In this document: piece after piece, positions 1-12,524 of the stretch
How the letters are laid out: each line of letters starts with the position of its first letter
Numbering within the stretch: the stretch's first letter is position 1
Translations under genes and position numbers: made by a program
Notes under the pieces: model-generated
What the model was told of the DNA's origin: nothing
Seen by the model: the letters and a program-made list of their open reading frames with translations, nothing else
Databases searched by the model: none
Origin: Aculops lycopersici
Lineage: Eukaryota; Arthropoda; Arachnida; Trombidiformes; Eriophyidae
NCBI GenBank assembly: GCA_015350385.1
Contig: WNKI01000004.1
Location: forward strand, 3,438,855 to 3,502,854
DNA length: 64,000 nt
Direction of reading: 5' to 3'

Positions 1-969
1 CAAGACGATCAAATTAACGGGGGCAACAAAATCTTATCAACACAACTCGTTAGTCCCTTGACCGATGATGATGATGATGGTGGGCCAAAAACAACACAAA
101 CACGAACGCCAACATTGATTAGCATTGAGGAGAAGAAGCAAAAACAAAAACAACCAGCTGTGATCAAGGAAGAGTATTGTGCCGAAAAGTTTGAACACCT
201 TAGATCTCTAATAATGAAGAATCCAAATGGCCAGGAGCAATTTAAGAAACTATTGTGGTCTTGCATGCCCTGGTCAGCGCCTGGTGGTAAGTCCGGCTCG
301 ACCTTCCTCAAGACTGTCAATGATCAATTTATACTCAAAGAGATGTCCAAGTTAGAGTTACAATCCTTTTTATCCATTGCAGATGATTATTTTAGTTATA
401 TTGAGAAATCATACCATGATAATAAGCCAAGTTTGTTATCGATTATATTTGGTATTTATAGAATTGTTTACACAGATAGTACTACAAAATCAAGCTCAGA
501 ATATTATTTCATGGTAATGAGAAACCTATTCTACAAGCGAAACATTTCTCAAAGGTTCGATCTAAAGGGATCAGTAAGAAATAGACTTGTCAATACTGAT
601 GATCCAGATAATACTGAGCATGTACTAATGGACGAAAATTTATTAAGAATTACCGGTGAGCATCCATTGTTTATTCACCAATCATCGAAACAAATACTGA
701 ATGAATGTATTAACAGTGATTCCAAATTTTTAACATCAATCTCAGTGATGGATTACTCGCTGTTGGTTGGTGTTGATAAAGAAAATCAAGAATTAGTTCT
801 TGGCATTATTGATTATGTTAGGCCGTTCACCTGGGATAAGAAAATTGAACGAGTTGTTAAGTCTGTGGTAAGCACCGAATTGCCGACTATTGTTGAGCCG
901 GAGCTCTATAGGGAACGATTTTGCGAGGCTATGGACAAGTATTTTGAGAGTGTTCCGGACACTTGCTGA
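1..969 (+). CDS. PIKfyve: PIKfyve/Fab1 phosphatidylinositol-3-phosphate 5-kinase, C-terminal part (5' partial)
   Basis: The reading frame is open from base 1, so the gene starts upstream of the window; the codon at 58 is TTG and is not a start. The visible part is the C-terminal PIP-kinase catalytic domain. Family hallmarks are a GGKSGSTF glycine-rich segment, FILKEMS with the ATP-binding lysine, RFDLKGSVRNR, a DENLL motif, VMDYSLLVG with the catalytic Asp, GIIDYVRPFTWDKK, and the ELYRERFCEAMDKYF helix near the end. The protein stops a few residues after VPD, much as in known PIKfyve. The enzyme makes PI(3,5)P2 on endosomes and lysosomes; the FYVE, CCT and other N-terminal domains would lie to the left. 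An Asp run and a Lys/Gln-rich linker precede the domain. Family recognition is firm. Confidence 0.95.
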   Translation, partial: QDDQINGGNKILSTQLVSPLTDDDDDGGPKTTQTRTPTLISIEEKKQKQKQPAVIKEEYCAEKFEHLRSLIMKNPNGQEQFKKLLWSCMPWSAPGGKSGSTFLKTVNDQFILKEMSKLELQSFLSIADDYFSYIEKSYHDNKPSLLSIIFGIYRIVYTDSTTKSSSEYYFMVMRNLFYKRNISQRFDLKGSVRNRLVNTDDPDNTEHVLMDENLLRITGEHPLFIHQSSKQILNECINSDSKFLTSISVMDYSLLVGVDKENQELVLGIIDYVRPFTWDKKIERVVKSVVSTELPTIVEPELYRERFCEAMDKYFESVPDTC

Positions 970-1150
970 CATTTATTACTACGACTACTACTGTCAAACA
1001 CTTGAAATTTCGTGCACAAGAGGAAAGAATTCAATCAGATGCCGTTATTAAAGATGCATATGAAGAAGAATTGAAAAAGCTTGCATAGCCTGAACATAGA
1101 GATGATTGCAAAGTAATATTTATTCTCTCGAATTTAGGAACAGATTCGGT
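970..1150. other. Convergent 3' gap between PIKfyve (+) and Delta (-)
   Basis: This 181-bp convergent intergenic stretch presumably holds both 3' UTRs. It contains an unexplained open stretch on the + strand (about 972-1088, ending in TAG at 1086) that encodes a charged, Glu/Lys-rich, helix-like peptide out of frame with PIKfyve. I cannot assign it to a family. Confidence 0.6.
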
Positions 1151-4100
1151 CTACCTTAGGTCACGAGTTATTCTCTTATAATGATCTATTTGTTCCAAGT
1201 CCGACTGGTTGATGTGATATTCTACCTGTTGTTGTTGTTGAAGGTCCTGTTGAGATGGAATTGAAGAGACCCTATTGTGGTTTGTTGCCTGCTGCTTATT
1301 TGCTCCAACGACCAGGTGTCCGTGTTTAGGGCAGTGAATCTGTACACTTGTCACATGTTGCTGCTTATAATCTGAAGGCTCAAAGTTATATACACGGTGC
1401 TCATAGGATTTAGATTTTTTGGGATCTTTTGTGACTAGATTATCCTCCAGATCTTCATTGGATGATGTAGAGGCGATAGAAAATTGGGAGAGCGAGGGTT
1501 TTGTTTGAAGCTTGATTTGGGGATACTCAACAGCCAATCTATTTACATGTTTTTGATACTGATCGCTGCTACCGCTTTCCTCATAACTTGGCGGCGGCTT
1601 TTGAGGGCGTAGTACACTATCAATCGATTCTAATTTGGACTCTGGTATTATCCTCGATGTTCGCCGGAAAGAATCCCTAATCTTGCTTCCCATCCTACGT
1701 AACGTTGTCGAGACTATGTGCTCGCCATCCGCTCCGTGCCGCACAATGCTCATTTGAATAAACGACAAGCGGCTCTTTTTTATAGCTACTAGGCAGGTCC
1801 AAGTTAATAACAAAACTGCTAGGATAACTCCGAAAGCCGAGGCAATGATTACACCGCTAATTAGGTGACTCAAACTGAGAAAGGTGACAGCAGGTGTTGA
1901 GCTTTGCATTAATGGATCGTTCACGGTGGTGAATGGCACAACCAAATTGCCACTTGTTGTTGTTGTTGCTGCCAGCAACTCAAACACATCATCCTGTTTA
2001 CTTGTTTCATCTTCACTCATAACACTAATAGATGCATTGACCCTCTGATCGCCGGCCGTTTTGGTTTCATTAACAAGCAACAGGTTGGTTACAGGTAGCA
2101 ACTCGGACCACTGACAGTAGTCGCCAGTCCAGCCGGGTGCACAGTGACACCTGTAGAATCTGTCCGTCATCATGGGATTGTTTGCAGGTTGAGCCAATAA
2201 ATCCGAAGTGGGATTCATTGTTTCAGTAGAGGCGGCGGCGGCTGCCGAGGGAGAATCCACAAGTTGCTCGGTGAAACCGTAGCAAGTTCCGCCATTGAGA
2301 CATGGATTTAGCGCACAACCGGCGCCAAGTTGCTGCTGAGTCATGATTGTGGAGGCCGAGTTGCCAGTTGGATTGTTTGCCAATAAATTGATCTCGCAGT
2401 CGACTCCAGCAAATCCAGCGGCGCACTGACACTTGTACTTGCCGGGGCCGGCATTCAAACAAGTGGCGTTGTTTTTGCATGGCTCGTGGCCGCCGCAATA
2501 ATTCAGGTCCTGGTCACATAAAACCCCGCCCCAATTGCGGTGGCAAATACACTGCCACGCCGACATGCAGTAGCCATTCTGGCAACCCGGATACGTGATA
2601 CACTCGTCGCAACGGGCGCCCGACCAACCGGGACGACACTGGCAGGTGCCGGGTTGGTTGTCGCAGTAGCCGTGTTGCTGGTTGCAACCAGGCCGACACT
2701 TGGCCTTGTCGCACTCACTTCCCGTCCATCCCTCGAGGCAAACCTTTTGTCCCGTTGCCGAGCAATTATAATGTCCAAATTGATCGTCGCGCGGCCGACA
2801 GAAAGTGGTGCATCCATCGCCAAAGTAATTGAGTGAGCAGTAGACTCTATTTGAGCGGATTTATTGTGAGTTGACAAGTAAAAAGAGTTGATTAGTAATT
2901 GAGCAGATTCAAATCAGTTGTGTGAGTTGGTGAATGATTTCCACTCCGCTTCATTGACCATTGAGAAGGAGGAGATAATGATAAGTTGGTGGCATGTGTC
3001 CTTTCGCTTCCTTTGAACTTGAATATAAATATCCATAGATAATTACTCACCTGAAGCGATAGGAAATCGCGGATCTCAAACTGCGCGAGAATCTGCTCGA
3101 CCATGGTTTGTGTGGATTCGCGTCCAAGTTTGGCAAAACCTCATTTTCGGTTAGAATGTGCCGATCGATAATGAGCTGGTTCTTGTTGCTCGTAGCCAGA
3201 GCTGATGCTGTAGTGGCCGCAGGTAAACTGTCGCCGGTGGTCGGCGTCGATTTGTTTCCGGTAGATCCACTTCCATTGCCAGTGGCGCTACCGAGATTCG
3301 CGCCGATTGAAAGTGGCGATAATGACGACGACGATGATGATGATGATGACAGTGATGGTGATCTTATCACTGAGGCTCCGCTAATCGTCGGCTGGAGTTC
3401 CTCGCCCGTTAGAATGATGGTAAACGATTTCTGTTTCAGTATTTTATAGTAAAGGAGGATAGTTTTTTTGACAAAATATAGTTAGTTTTTTGTGTGTCTC
3501 TAAGAAGGCGATTAGCGGCTTCAAAAATTATTTCTTTCCCTCCTCCTCTTCAAATGTCGGCAAATTAGATGGAGATTTTTCGAGTTTGTGGCATATTTTC
3601 TAGCGACAAAAAGATGGCAAATTGCAAAGGAGATAGTTAATTTTCCATTTATCAATCATATTCGTGACGCCCCGCCGCCATCGCCACACAATTCAAACTC
3701 AACCGTCTAGAGGCCAAACTAGTGGGAAGTGACAGTCAAAATTAGTTGCAAATTTGGACAACGACGCCAACTATCCGGCAAACCGACCGACCGACGGACT
3801 GACTGACTGGCCAACAAACGCGGCGAGGGGGAGAGATTTTTTCATGAATGAATGAACTTGAATGGGATCAGCTAATCTCTCTTGCTTCGGCGGCTCGACT
3901 GGGATTTTAGTCGCGCCGAAAGTCGCCCTTCCAGTGGAAAGGCGAAGGCTGAGCCTCGGTGACAAAAGCAGCAAGTGCAAAATAGCACTCTCCCATTTCG
4001 ACGGCTAGATGTGAAATAAATCACATTGAGCTATTTTTTTGTTGTTGCTAAATCAAGCTGGCAAAAGTTGGGGTGAAAGTAAACGCGTGCTTCCCTTTAA

Positions 4101-7100
4101 CGAGGACAAGCAAAGAGAGTCGTAGCAAGATTCGCCGACGATGACGACGAGCGCAACGATGACAGCTTAGCCAATAGGTTGCAATTTGCGTAATGGCGGC
4201 TAATCTGGACCACGAACGAATGTAAATCACAAAACACAAGCCGGAACTTGAAGCCGCCGTTTGTCCAGTTGGCGTAAAGTCAAGTTGAGTTGAGTTGAGT
4301 TTTACTTGCGGTTTCCAATTCTAGACACAGTGACTCCATTGTGGCGCGTCATTTGAGAGGATCCGCAACGAGGAGAGGAGACTAGAAGACACACTAATTA
4401 CATTGAGGCCGCTTATAGCCTCGATTGCTGCTATTCAATGGTGACTCTCAAGTCGAGAGCCAAAAATCACACGCAGAGAATCGAACTTGGAGTTGGACAC
4501 CCAAAACTACTTATTCTTATTTAAGACTTACAAGCGAAAAAACTGGCAAATTGTCTTGCTTTTGCCACTGGCTCTAGCTGAACAAAACTCTTGCTTGGCA
4601 ACTTGAACGAGCACCACGAATGAAAGAAACAACAAACCGGAAGCGTCGAATGTTCGAGCTCGCAACGGAGCTCAAAGCTCGACAACAATTGTAGCTGGGC
4701 CGCATTGAATGTTTGCCTCTAAGCAGACATCTGAAACAACATGATGAGAGAGAACGAGAAACGAGGACGTCACTTCAATTGGTCCATAAATCTCAACTGT
4801 GAGCCGAACGGCCGCACTAATTTGCACAACTAAGCATCTCACATTCGGCAAGCGAGCGGATGGCTCTAGGACCAAAGGAGGCCAAGGAGGAAATGGAATT
4901 TGTTTCTGTGTTAAAATCTTGTGATCTGCCTCAAGTTGACTCTCGTTCTTGGGGAGTGTAATTCAAACTAGCGAAACTTGATTTGAGTTTCAAAGTTTAG
5001 TCCAACTCAAGGAGATTGGCCATTGAAGTTGGTGGCCAACTCAATGGGGGCTGCCACAAATCTAATTTAACGCCACCAACCATTGAGGCGAGTGGACATG
5101 ACGAATCCAATTAGCTCAAGTGAGTTTGTTGTTGTTACTGTTAGCCAACGGCCCTCAATGGGGAGAGAGGTAGCTTATTAAGTTTCAATGATGCTCCCTA
5201 TTGATTGAATTGGTCCGGCAGGATTCTCGAGAAAATTAGGCAAAGCTTGGGAATAGAGGGGACAAAACAAAGAGAAACTATGATTGCCGGCGGTTGCCAC
5301 GAACAGCAACAGGAGCAAGTTTTAAGAAAAACCGGGAGTCTATCAACTGGCAGTGGTCACTTAGTACAATGGCCAGCGGGTCAAGGGCAGTGGTTGTGGC
5401 GGCGGTAGCCAAAGAGCCTCAAGCTAAACAACACAACAACCACTTGAGCAGCTGATCGGCAGCTCGAGTTTGCTGCCGCGCGATTCGATGCGATTTTGTG
5501 TGAGATAAAAGAGGATTTGCAAGTGGGATGACGACAACGATTATGGTGGTGGCGTGGTCATCGTCTTCAGTGGCTATGAATTGACCAGGAGAAGCGAGAT
5601 TGCAAAAAGTAAACTTGTCGAGGCCAGGCAAGAGAGAGGGAGGGAAAACAAAAGCCATTGCTGCTCCAAATTCAATTAACAGGCGACAGGGCTGCGCTCA
5701 CTTCATTGCGCGCGGCTACCTGTTACATTTAATGACTGTGGCGCCGCCACTGCCGCCGCGATGGTCAATAGACTCTTCTGTGTGAGCAACGCACGCAACT
5801 TTAGTGGCCGCATCAGCGAGGCCAGCGACACTCTCGGCCCCCGAGGCAGATTCAGTCAACCCCCGAAAAGTTGTTCCCATTGTGCCTAAGCCAAAAGTTT
5901 GTTCTCATCACTCTCACCTGCATGCTGCTGCTCAATAGTGTTGCGATGACTCTCAATGTTCTGATGTACATTTCAGGGGCAACACATTGATTGCTGGACT
6001 TATGGTCGCAGCGTCCACGGCAACGACGACGACGACGACAAGGAAGTCGCCGCAATCGATTGGTGGCGAGCGAAGACGTGGGGCCTGCAGTGAGCGACAG
6101 GTAGTCGGACGAAAGCCACCAAGCAACAGGCGAGCGTCCCGTTGTTTTTTCCACGCTCTCGACGGAGGTCCACGTCGACGAGATTTGGACGCAACTAATA
6201 AAGTTGCCGCCCTGGTGACACAATGGCGGTCGCGAATGGCAGTCAAATGCACGCATGTTGATGCCATTCGTGTCGTCGTCGTCGTCGTCGTCGGAATCAA
6301 TGGCACCAAGAGAACGCGAGGCAAGCGACAGTTGTGTTGTTGTTGTCGCTGCTCACCTGTTGTTGCTGCTCCAATGAACTCGCGACAAAATCACAGTGCA
6401 GAAGTAGCAGTAGCGATATTGATGCAGACTGCAGACGAACGTAACTAACACAACACCAGCAACGAGTCGGTCGTTAGAACTCTCATTCACTTGCGAGCTC
6501 ATTCATGTTTACGTAGCCCCAACTGAATGGAACTAGAGGGGACAAGGTGGCCAACGCGAGGAATAGGAGAAAAAACTCCATTCCCATGCAAGCGCATGTG
6601 TCGCTTCAACGAATCCATGTGGAAGCCCATCTCTAGTCGTGGTCTCTGTCGCCGTGAGCCTCCAAGAGGCTGATTCTATAACGACGACCACGACAACTTC
6701 CATGTCTCACCAACGACTGGTTGCTTGCTCGTAAGACACACACACACACATAGACACTCGTGAATGCTCAACTGGAGAGAAGAGAAGAGAACAGAACGCC
6801 TACCGGCCAGGTAAGTGCGTGTGGCTTCCTGTGGCTGCATTTGGCAAAAGGTAAATGGGAAGTGAGCGAGGGAGAGAGAAACGATGCTGAATAGACAGAA
6901 AGTGCAGTAGCGAGAGGCAGCCAACAATGGGGGCCACTCACTGACCACCGGTGAACAAGAATCCGAGGCGAACTATCCCACTTTTGAGCATCAGTAGTAT
7001 TGCACCTACATCATAAGAGCAGCAGTGGTAGCGGTAGCAAACACACCAGCTGTGTAGTGTATTTGCGAACAATCAGTTTGTAGCGAGGCTGGCTACAACA

Positions 7101-10100
7101 AGTGGTTGGCGAGGAACAATGCCTCGAATTGAGCCAAGTTGAGACGCTTAATTATTATCGAGTCGTCCACCAGGTAACTTGCGTCAGCAATGGCAAAAGA
7201 AACAGAGAGTAAAGAACCGAGGTCGAGGTAGGAAAAGCGTGCGCGCGCAAGGAGCCGCTACCTGTTGCCTTGTGCTTTGGTCAGTCTCGAAGGAAAGCGT
7301 TTTCCACCTTGAACTGGTTGCTTGCTCGGCTGGCCGCCTGGCGCCAGCCATCTTTTTAGCGGCCACGCAACACAGCTGACTCATTTGCATGGGCCACATG
7401 AGCCAACCAGTCGGCCGGCCAGCCAGCTAGTGATTCAAAAGCAGGTAATGGTTAGAAATAAGTAAGGTATAGCGAGTAGGTTCACAAATTATCATAATCA
7501 TCGTTGCACACTTGGCGCTTTTGTGCGCCAACAACTTGGCAACCAAAACGACTACGACGACCAGTAGCAACAGCAACATGAACTGGTAGCTACAATTAGC
7601 CGGTAGACTCTTTATATTTGGTTCACCAAATCAATGGCCAACGAGTGGCGATGGTAAGGCGCCATGAGCATCGACTGCCAGCTTGGCAACTTCTCTCCTC
7701 TTTGCTCAAAGTCGCACTAGAGGACCAGAGTTGAGCGGATCACGATGGCAAATGGGAATCCTTTGCAAAACGTCTGACTAGAGGTTGGGGAAGTGGAGAA
7801 AAGTGCCAATAGCACTATAGAGCTTGCAGCATTCACGGCTACTGGTGGCGCGCCGATAATTAGTGAGTTGCGTAAGCTAGCTGCAGATTAGTTGTGCATT
7901 TGATGTGCACGAAATTGAATCTGGTGGTGGAGCAAAGAACTGCTAACTACTGTGGCAACAAGTGCAGGTAGTAACGTGCTCACTAATAACCATTGGCCAG
8001 CTTCTTTTCGCCCCCACCAAACGACTGAATTTCCTCGTTCCCATAGCCAATCTCTCTTGCTCTTTTTGGCCTCCGGGTACCGAAATCAGTAGCGGGTAGC
8101 TGATTGTTCAGTAGTGTCTCTAGTGGCTGGCTATCTGGCATCTCCATTGATAATCAACTCTATTACTAAACAATCAACATCCTCGCTTCTCGACGCCCTC
8201 GCTCTCGCTCTCGCCCTCGCTCTCGCTCTCGCTCTCGCTCTCGCTCTCTCTCTCTCACCTGAGCGCATCATTGATAATTTGTATACTTAGTTACAGAATG
8301 GTGTAATTGCAGGAGCCCTCGAGATGGTTTCAAATTTCAGCTAATATTTTATTCTACTTCCACTTTTATTCTATTCACCTGAAGTGGACCTTTGCAGACG
8401 AGGGAACTTGAACTACATGAATGAATCGCATTCGCCCGCAACAGGTGCACTCGGCATCAACTCAGGTAGTTTTGCGTGCAGTGCAAGTAGTAGAAGTAGG
8501 AGAGGATAAGAGAAGAAACAAGGGCAGTAGCAGCAGAGTGTGAGATGCAAATAAAAAATATAAATATACACACATAATGACGTTGCTTTTGATTCACTTT
8601 TGGGGGCTCATTCTGAGGCTTTCCTCGGCAAAGTCTATGATAATGATCACGAATGAGCCGACCACTTCTGCTATGTCTGTGTTTCTCAACCGAGAGAGAG
8701 GGAGAGAGAGACACTGAGAGAAGGTGAATGGATTATTATTGTTATTACACTGTGAATGAATGGAGGCCAGCTGAATCATGGATTCTGAGCTCCAAGATCG
8801 AGATCTACATCCGACGAGAGACATACAACAGTAGTGGTGGTGATGGCGAGAAGATATTGAGTTTCTCTCACCACCAGCTCGCTATCTAAGTTTGCAATCT
8901 TTGTAGTTGGCCGCTACTGTGGCTACTGGTCCACTGTTTTAGCTGGCCATTCTCCTCTTAGCAACTAGTGTTATGTTGAGCGGCTCATGAAAGATGCTTA
9001 ATTAGCATCAACACTTGTTGCTTCTCAGTTTTCTCCGCTCATTCGTCTCCTGAATTCAACTGAATGGTGATGATAATGGTAGAGGTCGCATCAGCGTCTC
9101 ACTCCACTTGGCTCCTCTGATTGACGCCAAGATGGTCAGTCGGTCGCTCGGCGGGTGAGAGAGCTGCGGCTTCCTCGGTCGGCCGGAAGGTCGAATGCCC
9201 TCTCACCCACTCACCTGTTGCCAAGTGGATAGCCGTCATAGGAGAGCGACAGCGAACAATGAAAACTATTCAAGGTTCCTCTTTTTTCGAGGAAGGTAAT
9301 CGGAAAAAATTATCTTGCCTCTCGCTGATCCTCGGGGGCGATATAAACCTTAAACACAAAAGACACTCACTTAAAGAAACTCGCACTTGTTCAGTTTTCA
9401 TCTCTTTGCCTGAAGCTGAGATTGAAAATAAACTCTCTCGTCAATTTCTCACGATTACATCAGAGACTCTTCGGGGAATCTGAGATCAAATCCGAGATCT
9501 TTGCAGATTCCTAAGCAGCACCGAGAGAAAAAGCAAGAAAGTGGAAGAAGAACTTCCTCCTCCATCTTGCTGCTCGAATGCCTAGGAGAATCTCATGTTT
9601 TCTAGAAGACCAAGTTTGACAAAGAGAGATGGAATGGCAATTCCATCTTTTAATAGCATGCGGATAGTGCACAGGTGGTAGCAACAAGTTTGACGTAAAA
9701 TTTAAGTGTAGTTTTACAGCCAATACCAAAAATTTTACACCATCAAGAGGTCGCTTGCGACAAATCAGCAACGAGTGTTACTATTGCAACCCACAAGGGG
9801 CGAGAAAAAGAATATATTAAACTCCGCTTCTGATTCCTGTGACTCCAGGATAGAACAAAGATCGCGTTATCTTTAAGTGGTGCAAAATTTCTGGGATCGG
9901 CTGTGCGACTTCAGGTGAACTCACCTCTCCGATCTGTTGTAATTGACAGAATACCTGGGCGATTAACTCGGGTGATAAATCTGCATGGATCTCCCCTCAT
10001 TCTTCTGTCTTTTGGAGAACGTTGTTAGAATGTTCGCCAACTTAAAGATCGAGCTTCAGAGGTCGACTGACGTAACATCTCACTTATCTGATCCAGTTGC

Positions 10101-11893
10101 CATTAGATCAATCTAGACAAGCCTTCTTTGTAAGTAGACAGGCAAGTAAGTGAGTGAGTGAGTGCAATTCAATTACTCTGATTTGACAGAGTCTCGAGTA
10201 GTCAACTGTAACAACACGAATTTTGTTGCTACGAGTTGGTTTCGCGCCGACCACTTGCAATTCAAAGTTTCAGAATGATGTTGAGTCTTCGAAGTAAGTA
10301 AAGTTGACTTAAGAGGGACACACAAAGGAAAAATCAGCTGCCACTGAGGTCACCTGATGCCGTTTCTTTCGATCTCCTGGTCGGTGGACAGCTACAACGT
10401 TTTGGAAGACAGCGACGACAACAACAACATCAGGAGCAAATAGCCATCGTGTCCTTTGCCGCGGCCATTCTGCCACCGAAACTACTACGTGACATAGCAA
10501 CTGGTCATTAGGCAGGCAAATCCCAAATGGCGGCCCCGGCGAGTCGCTATCCTTGAGTAAATTGGTGCCGACATATTTCCTTCTATCGGTTGGACATGTG
10601 TTTCAAGGAGCAATCTTGCAATGGTCAGCACTCTAGTCGGTAGATTTGAGAGTGCAGTAGGCTATACTATTCTCTAAACCAAAGAGAGATGGATGTAAAT
10701 TCTGCATACGCAAGCGACGGCCGAGAAATGGAAGCCTCGACTCTCTTCCGGATCTCGGAGATGGCCGGCCAGTCGGTGGTTGTCGTCACAGTCGTCGTGG
10801 TCGTGGTCGTTGCAACATGAGGCTTGTGTCATTTGTTTTGGCGCCAACCGCCAGCAACTGCCACTGTTGTTGTTGCAGCCGCATCTGCCTCCTTTGCCAC
10901 CGACGGCTACCTGTTGCTCCTTATCGACGAAGACTATGCGCCGCATGAGACAGTCACGACTCGCCGGCCGGCGTTCGACTGGCCGTCTGCTTGTTGCTTG
11001 CTTTGCAACGCGCACTTGTTAGATCATCAAAAGAAAGCTCCGACTCCAACCACTTGCTGCCATGGGTTGCAAAAATTTGATCGAACGCGCGACTGCCACT
11101 TGCTACTGGTCCTTGTACTGCCTCACTTTCTTGAAAATCAAGCAAACGATGCGGGTAGCTTCATCTGGGCGGATGAAGCCCAGATTAGCATTAGATTTGA
11201 TTTAGATAATCATCAATAGTAGCAGCAGCATCCATCCACCCAACTTGGCAACGAGATTAAGTCAGCGATCTAGCCTCCTCCGACATAACATGCAGTAGGT
11301 GGCGATGCTAATACTCAATGCCAAAAGATCTAATTTGCAATAATATGGTAAAATTTACTTACCGTCCATCTAAATGTGAATAGTATCCTCACTAAATTTG
11401 TCAATTGAGATCCTTGAGATAGTCGCTGTTGATGTTGTTGAGATTCTTGTGTAAAGTTTGTGATTGTCTTCGGAAGTTGCTCCGCTAAACTTGCCACAAC
11501 TGGCTGCTCATTTGCCTGTTGGTCAATCACAGCAGTCGCATGCAAGTTTCGATCCAAGTCTCTATTTAAAGTTATACTCGACTCGCCAAATGGACAGGGC
11601 CCGTCGAGTTGGGATGCAAATGCCTCCTTTAGGCAAACATTTATGCGTATTGGCTTGTGATTCTGCAGCTGCTTAAAATCCACTTGTTGACTTTTAACTA
11701 CGTCCGGTGGCTTCAAATCGGTCAATTGCTGAAAATCCAAAACTTCCAACTCAAAAACTCCCGACGCCAATATGAGCTGCTGCTGAATTTGGAGCACAAT
11801 CAGCAGCAAGTGTACGACGGAAACGATGAAAGTTCTAAGAATCTTGGTTGGCGACATTTCGACTGTGAGTGACTTGCGAGTGGCTTTAATCAT
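1151..11893 (-). CDS. Dl: Delta-type DSL Notch ligand (3 exons)
   Basis: Exons on the minus strand are 11893-11363, 3430-3051 and 2846-1151, giving 868 aa. Donors GTAAGT (after 11363) and GTGAGT (after 3051) and acceptors CAG/TAG keep phase (0, then 2). Exon 1 holds a signal peptide (best start Met1 or Met13, then a Leu-rich core) and an MNNL domain (GVFELEVLDF, INVCLKEAF, CPFG). Exon 2 completes MNNL, with a Ser-rich insert, and leads to the DSL. The DSL domain (about 307-349) contains CRPRDDQFGHYNC. Four EGF repeats follow to about residue 550; the fourth is split by an Ala/Pro/Asn-rich insert. A transmembrane segment lies at about 634-659, with a 209-aa cytoplasmic tail ending RDLR, so no evident PDZ-binding terminus. 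It signals to Notch on adjacent cells. Fly Delta has nine EGF repeats, so this ligand is short. Exon joining is inferred from sequence, not transcripts. Confidence 0.9.
2847..3050 (-). other. Intron 2 of the Delta gene (204 bp)
   Basis: The donor GTGAGT starts at 3050 and the acceptor AAATAG ends at 2847, read on the minus strand. Splicing joins an Arg codon (AG|A) and restores the pre-DSL sequence YRFRVYC, which fits the family, so this intron is well supported. Confidence 0.85.
3431..11362 (-). other. Intron 1 of the Delta gene (7.9 kb)
   Basis: The intron is bounded by a GTAAGT donor and an AAACAG acceptor read on the minus strand. No conserved coding exon was recognised inside it; the ORFs of 60-150 codons are low-complexity or lack start and homology. 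It carries many E-box-like words (CACCTG, CACTTG, CAGGTA) and a CTCGCT repeat. Long first introns of Notch ligand genes commonly hold enhancers, so regulatory content is likely but is inference. Confidence 0.7.
8198..8256. repeat. CTCGCT-type simple repeat
   Basis: This is a pyrimidine-rich run of CTCGCT/CTCTCG units decaying into CT dinucleotides, inside Delta intron 1. Confidence 0.9.
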
Positions 11894-12524
11894 TCTAGTT
11901 ACGATGTGGTTTATGTTGTTGTTGTTTGGGCTTGCAATTGGCTAGATTATTTTGACACTTGTGGATGGGCGACAGGTAAGCACTCAAAGTGGAATAAATT
12001 ACATGCACTCAATATAAACTAAATTGGTCTCACTCTCACCTGATGCTCTTTTGAACTGACTGAACGGCCCAGCACAGCAGCGCGCGTTCATAGAATTCGA
12101 ACTAAAGTTTTAGAACTGGACTAAAGTTCGATTTACCGGCAGCGGTGGCTTTACTTACTGCGCATGTGCCAGGGCGCCGTCTTCTTCAGTGTCCAAGCAA
12201 CTTAACTCCAGCGAGTTGCGTGGATGCAAACTTCGTATAAAATCTTGCTCCCCGCTCTCCACAAATAGATTTGAATAGAAGAAAAAAGATCAACACTATC
12301 TCTATCTAATCACACTAAATGTTTATGTTTTCCGGCAGCCTAGAAGTTTATTGTCATCGCAATTCATCCTCAACCAAGACTCACTTAGGGGAGGCGAGTT
12401 TAGAATGTGTAGTCAAAAAGCATTTCATTTTATGTAAGCTGGCTAAGTTTGTCGAAATAAAGGTTGCGCAAAACATCGATGGTAGTTTTCTTCTGTCTAA
12501 ATAGATAAGTATTCTCCGACATCC
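11894..12524. other. Delta upstream region / HEN1 3' flank
   Basis: The 631 bp between the Delta start codon and the HEN1 stop should contain the Delta 5' UTR and promoter as well as the HEN1 downstream flank... HEN1 also runs leftward, so its 3' UTR lies here. I see no coding exon and no convincing minus-strand TATA box. Several E-box-like sites occur. Confidence 0.5.

Noticed and set aside
2503..2877. 124-codon minus-strand frame overlapping the Delta DSL/EGF exon
   Set aside because: It is the wrong frame of a Cys-rich coding exon; the true frame restores the DSL domain.
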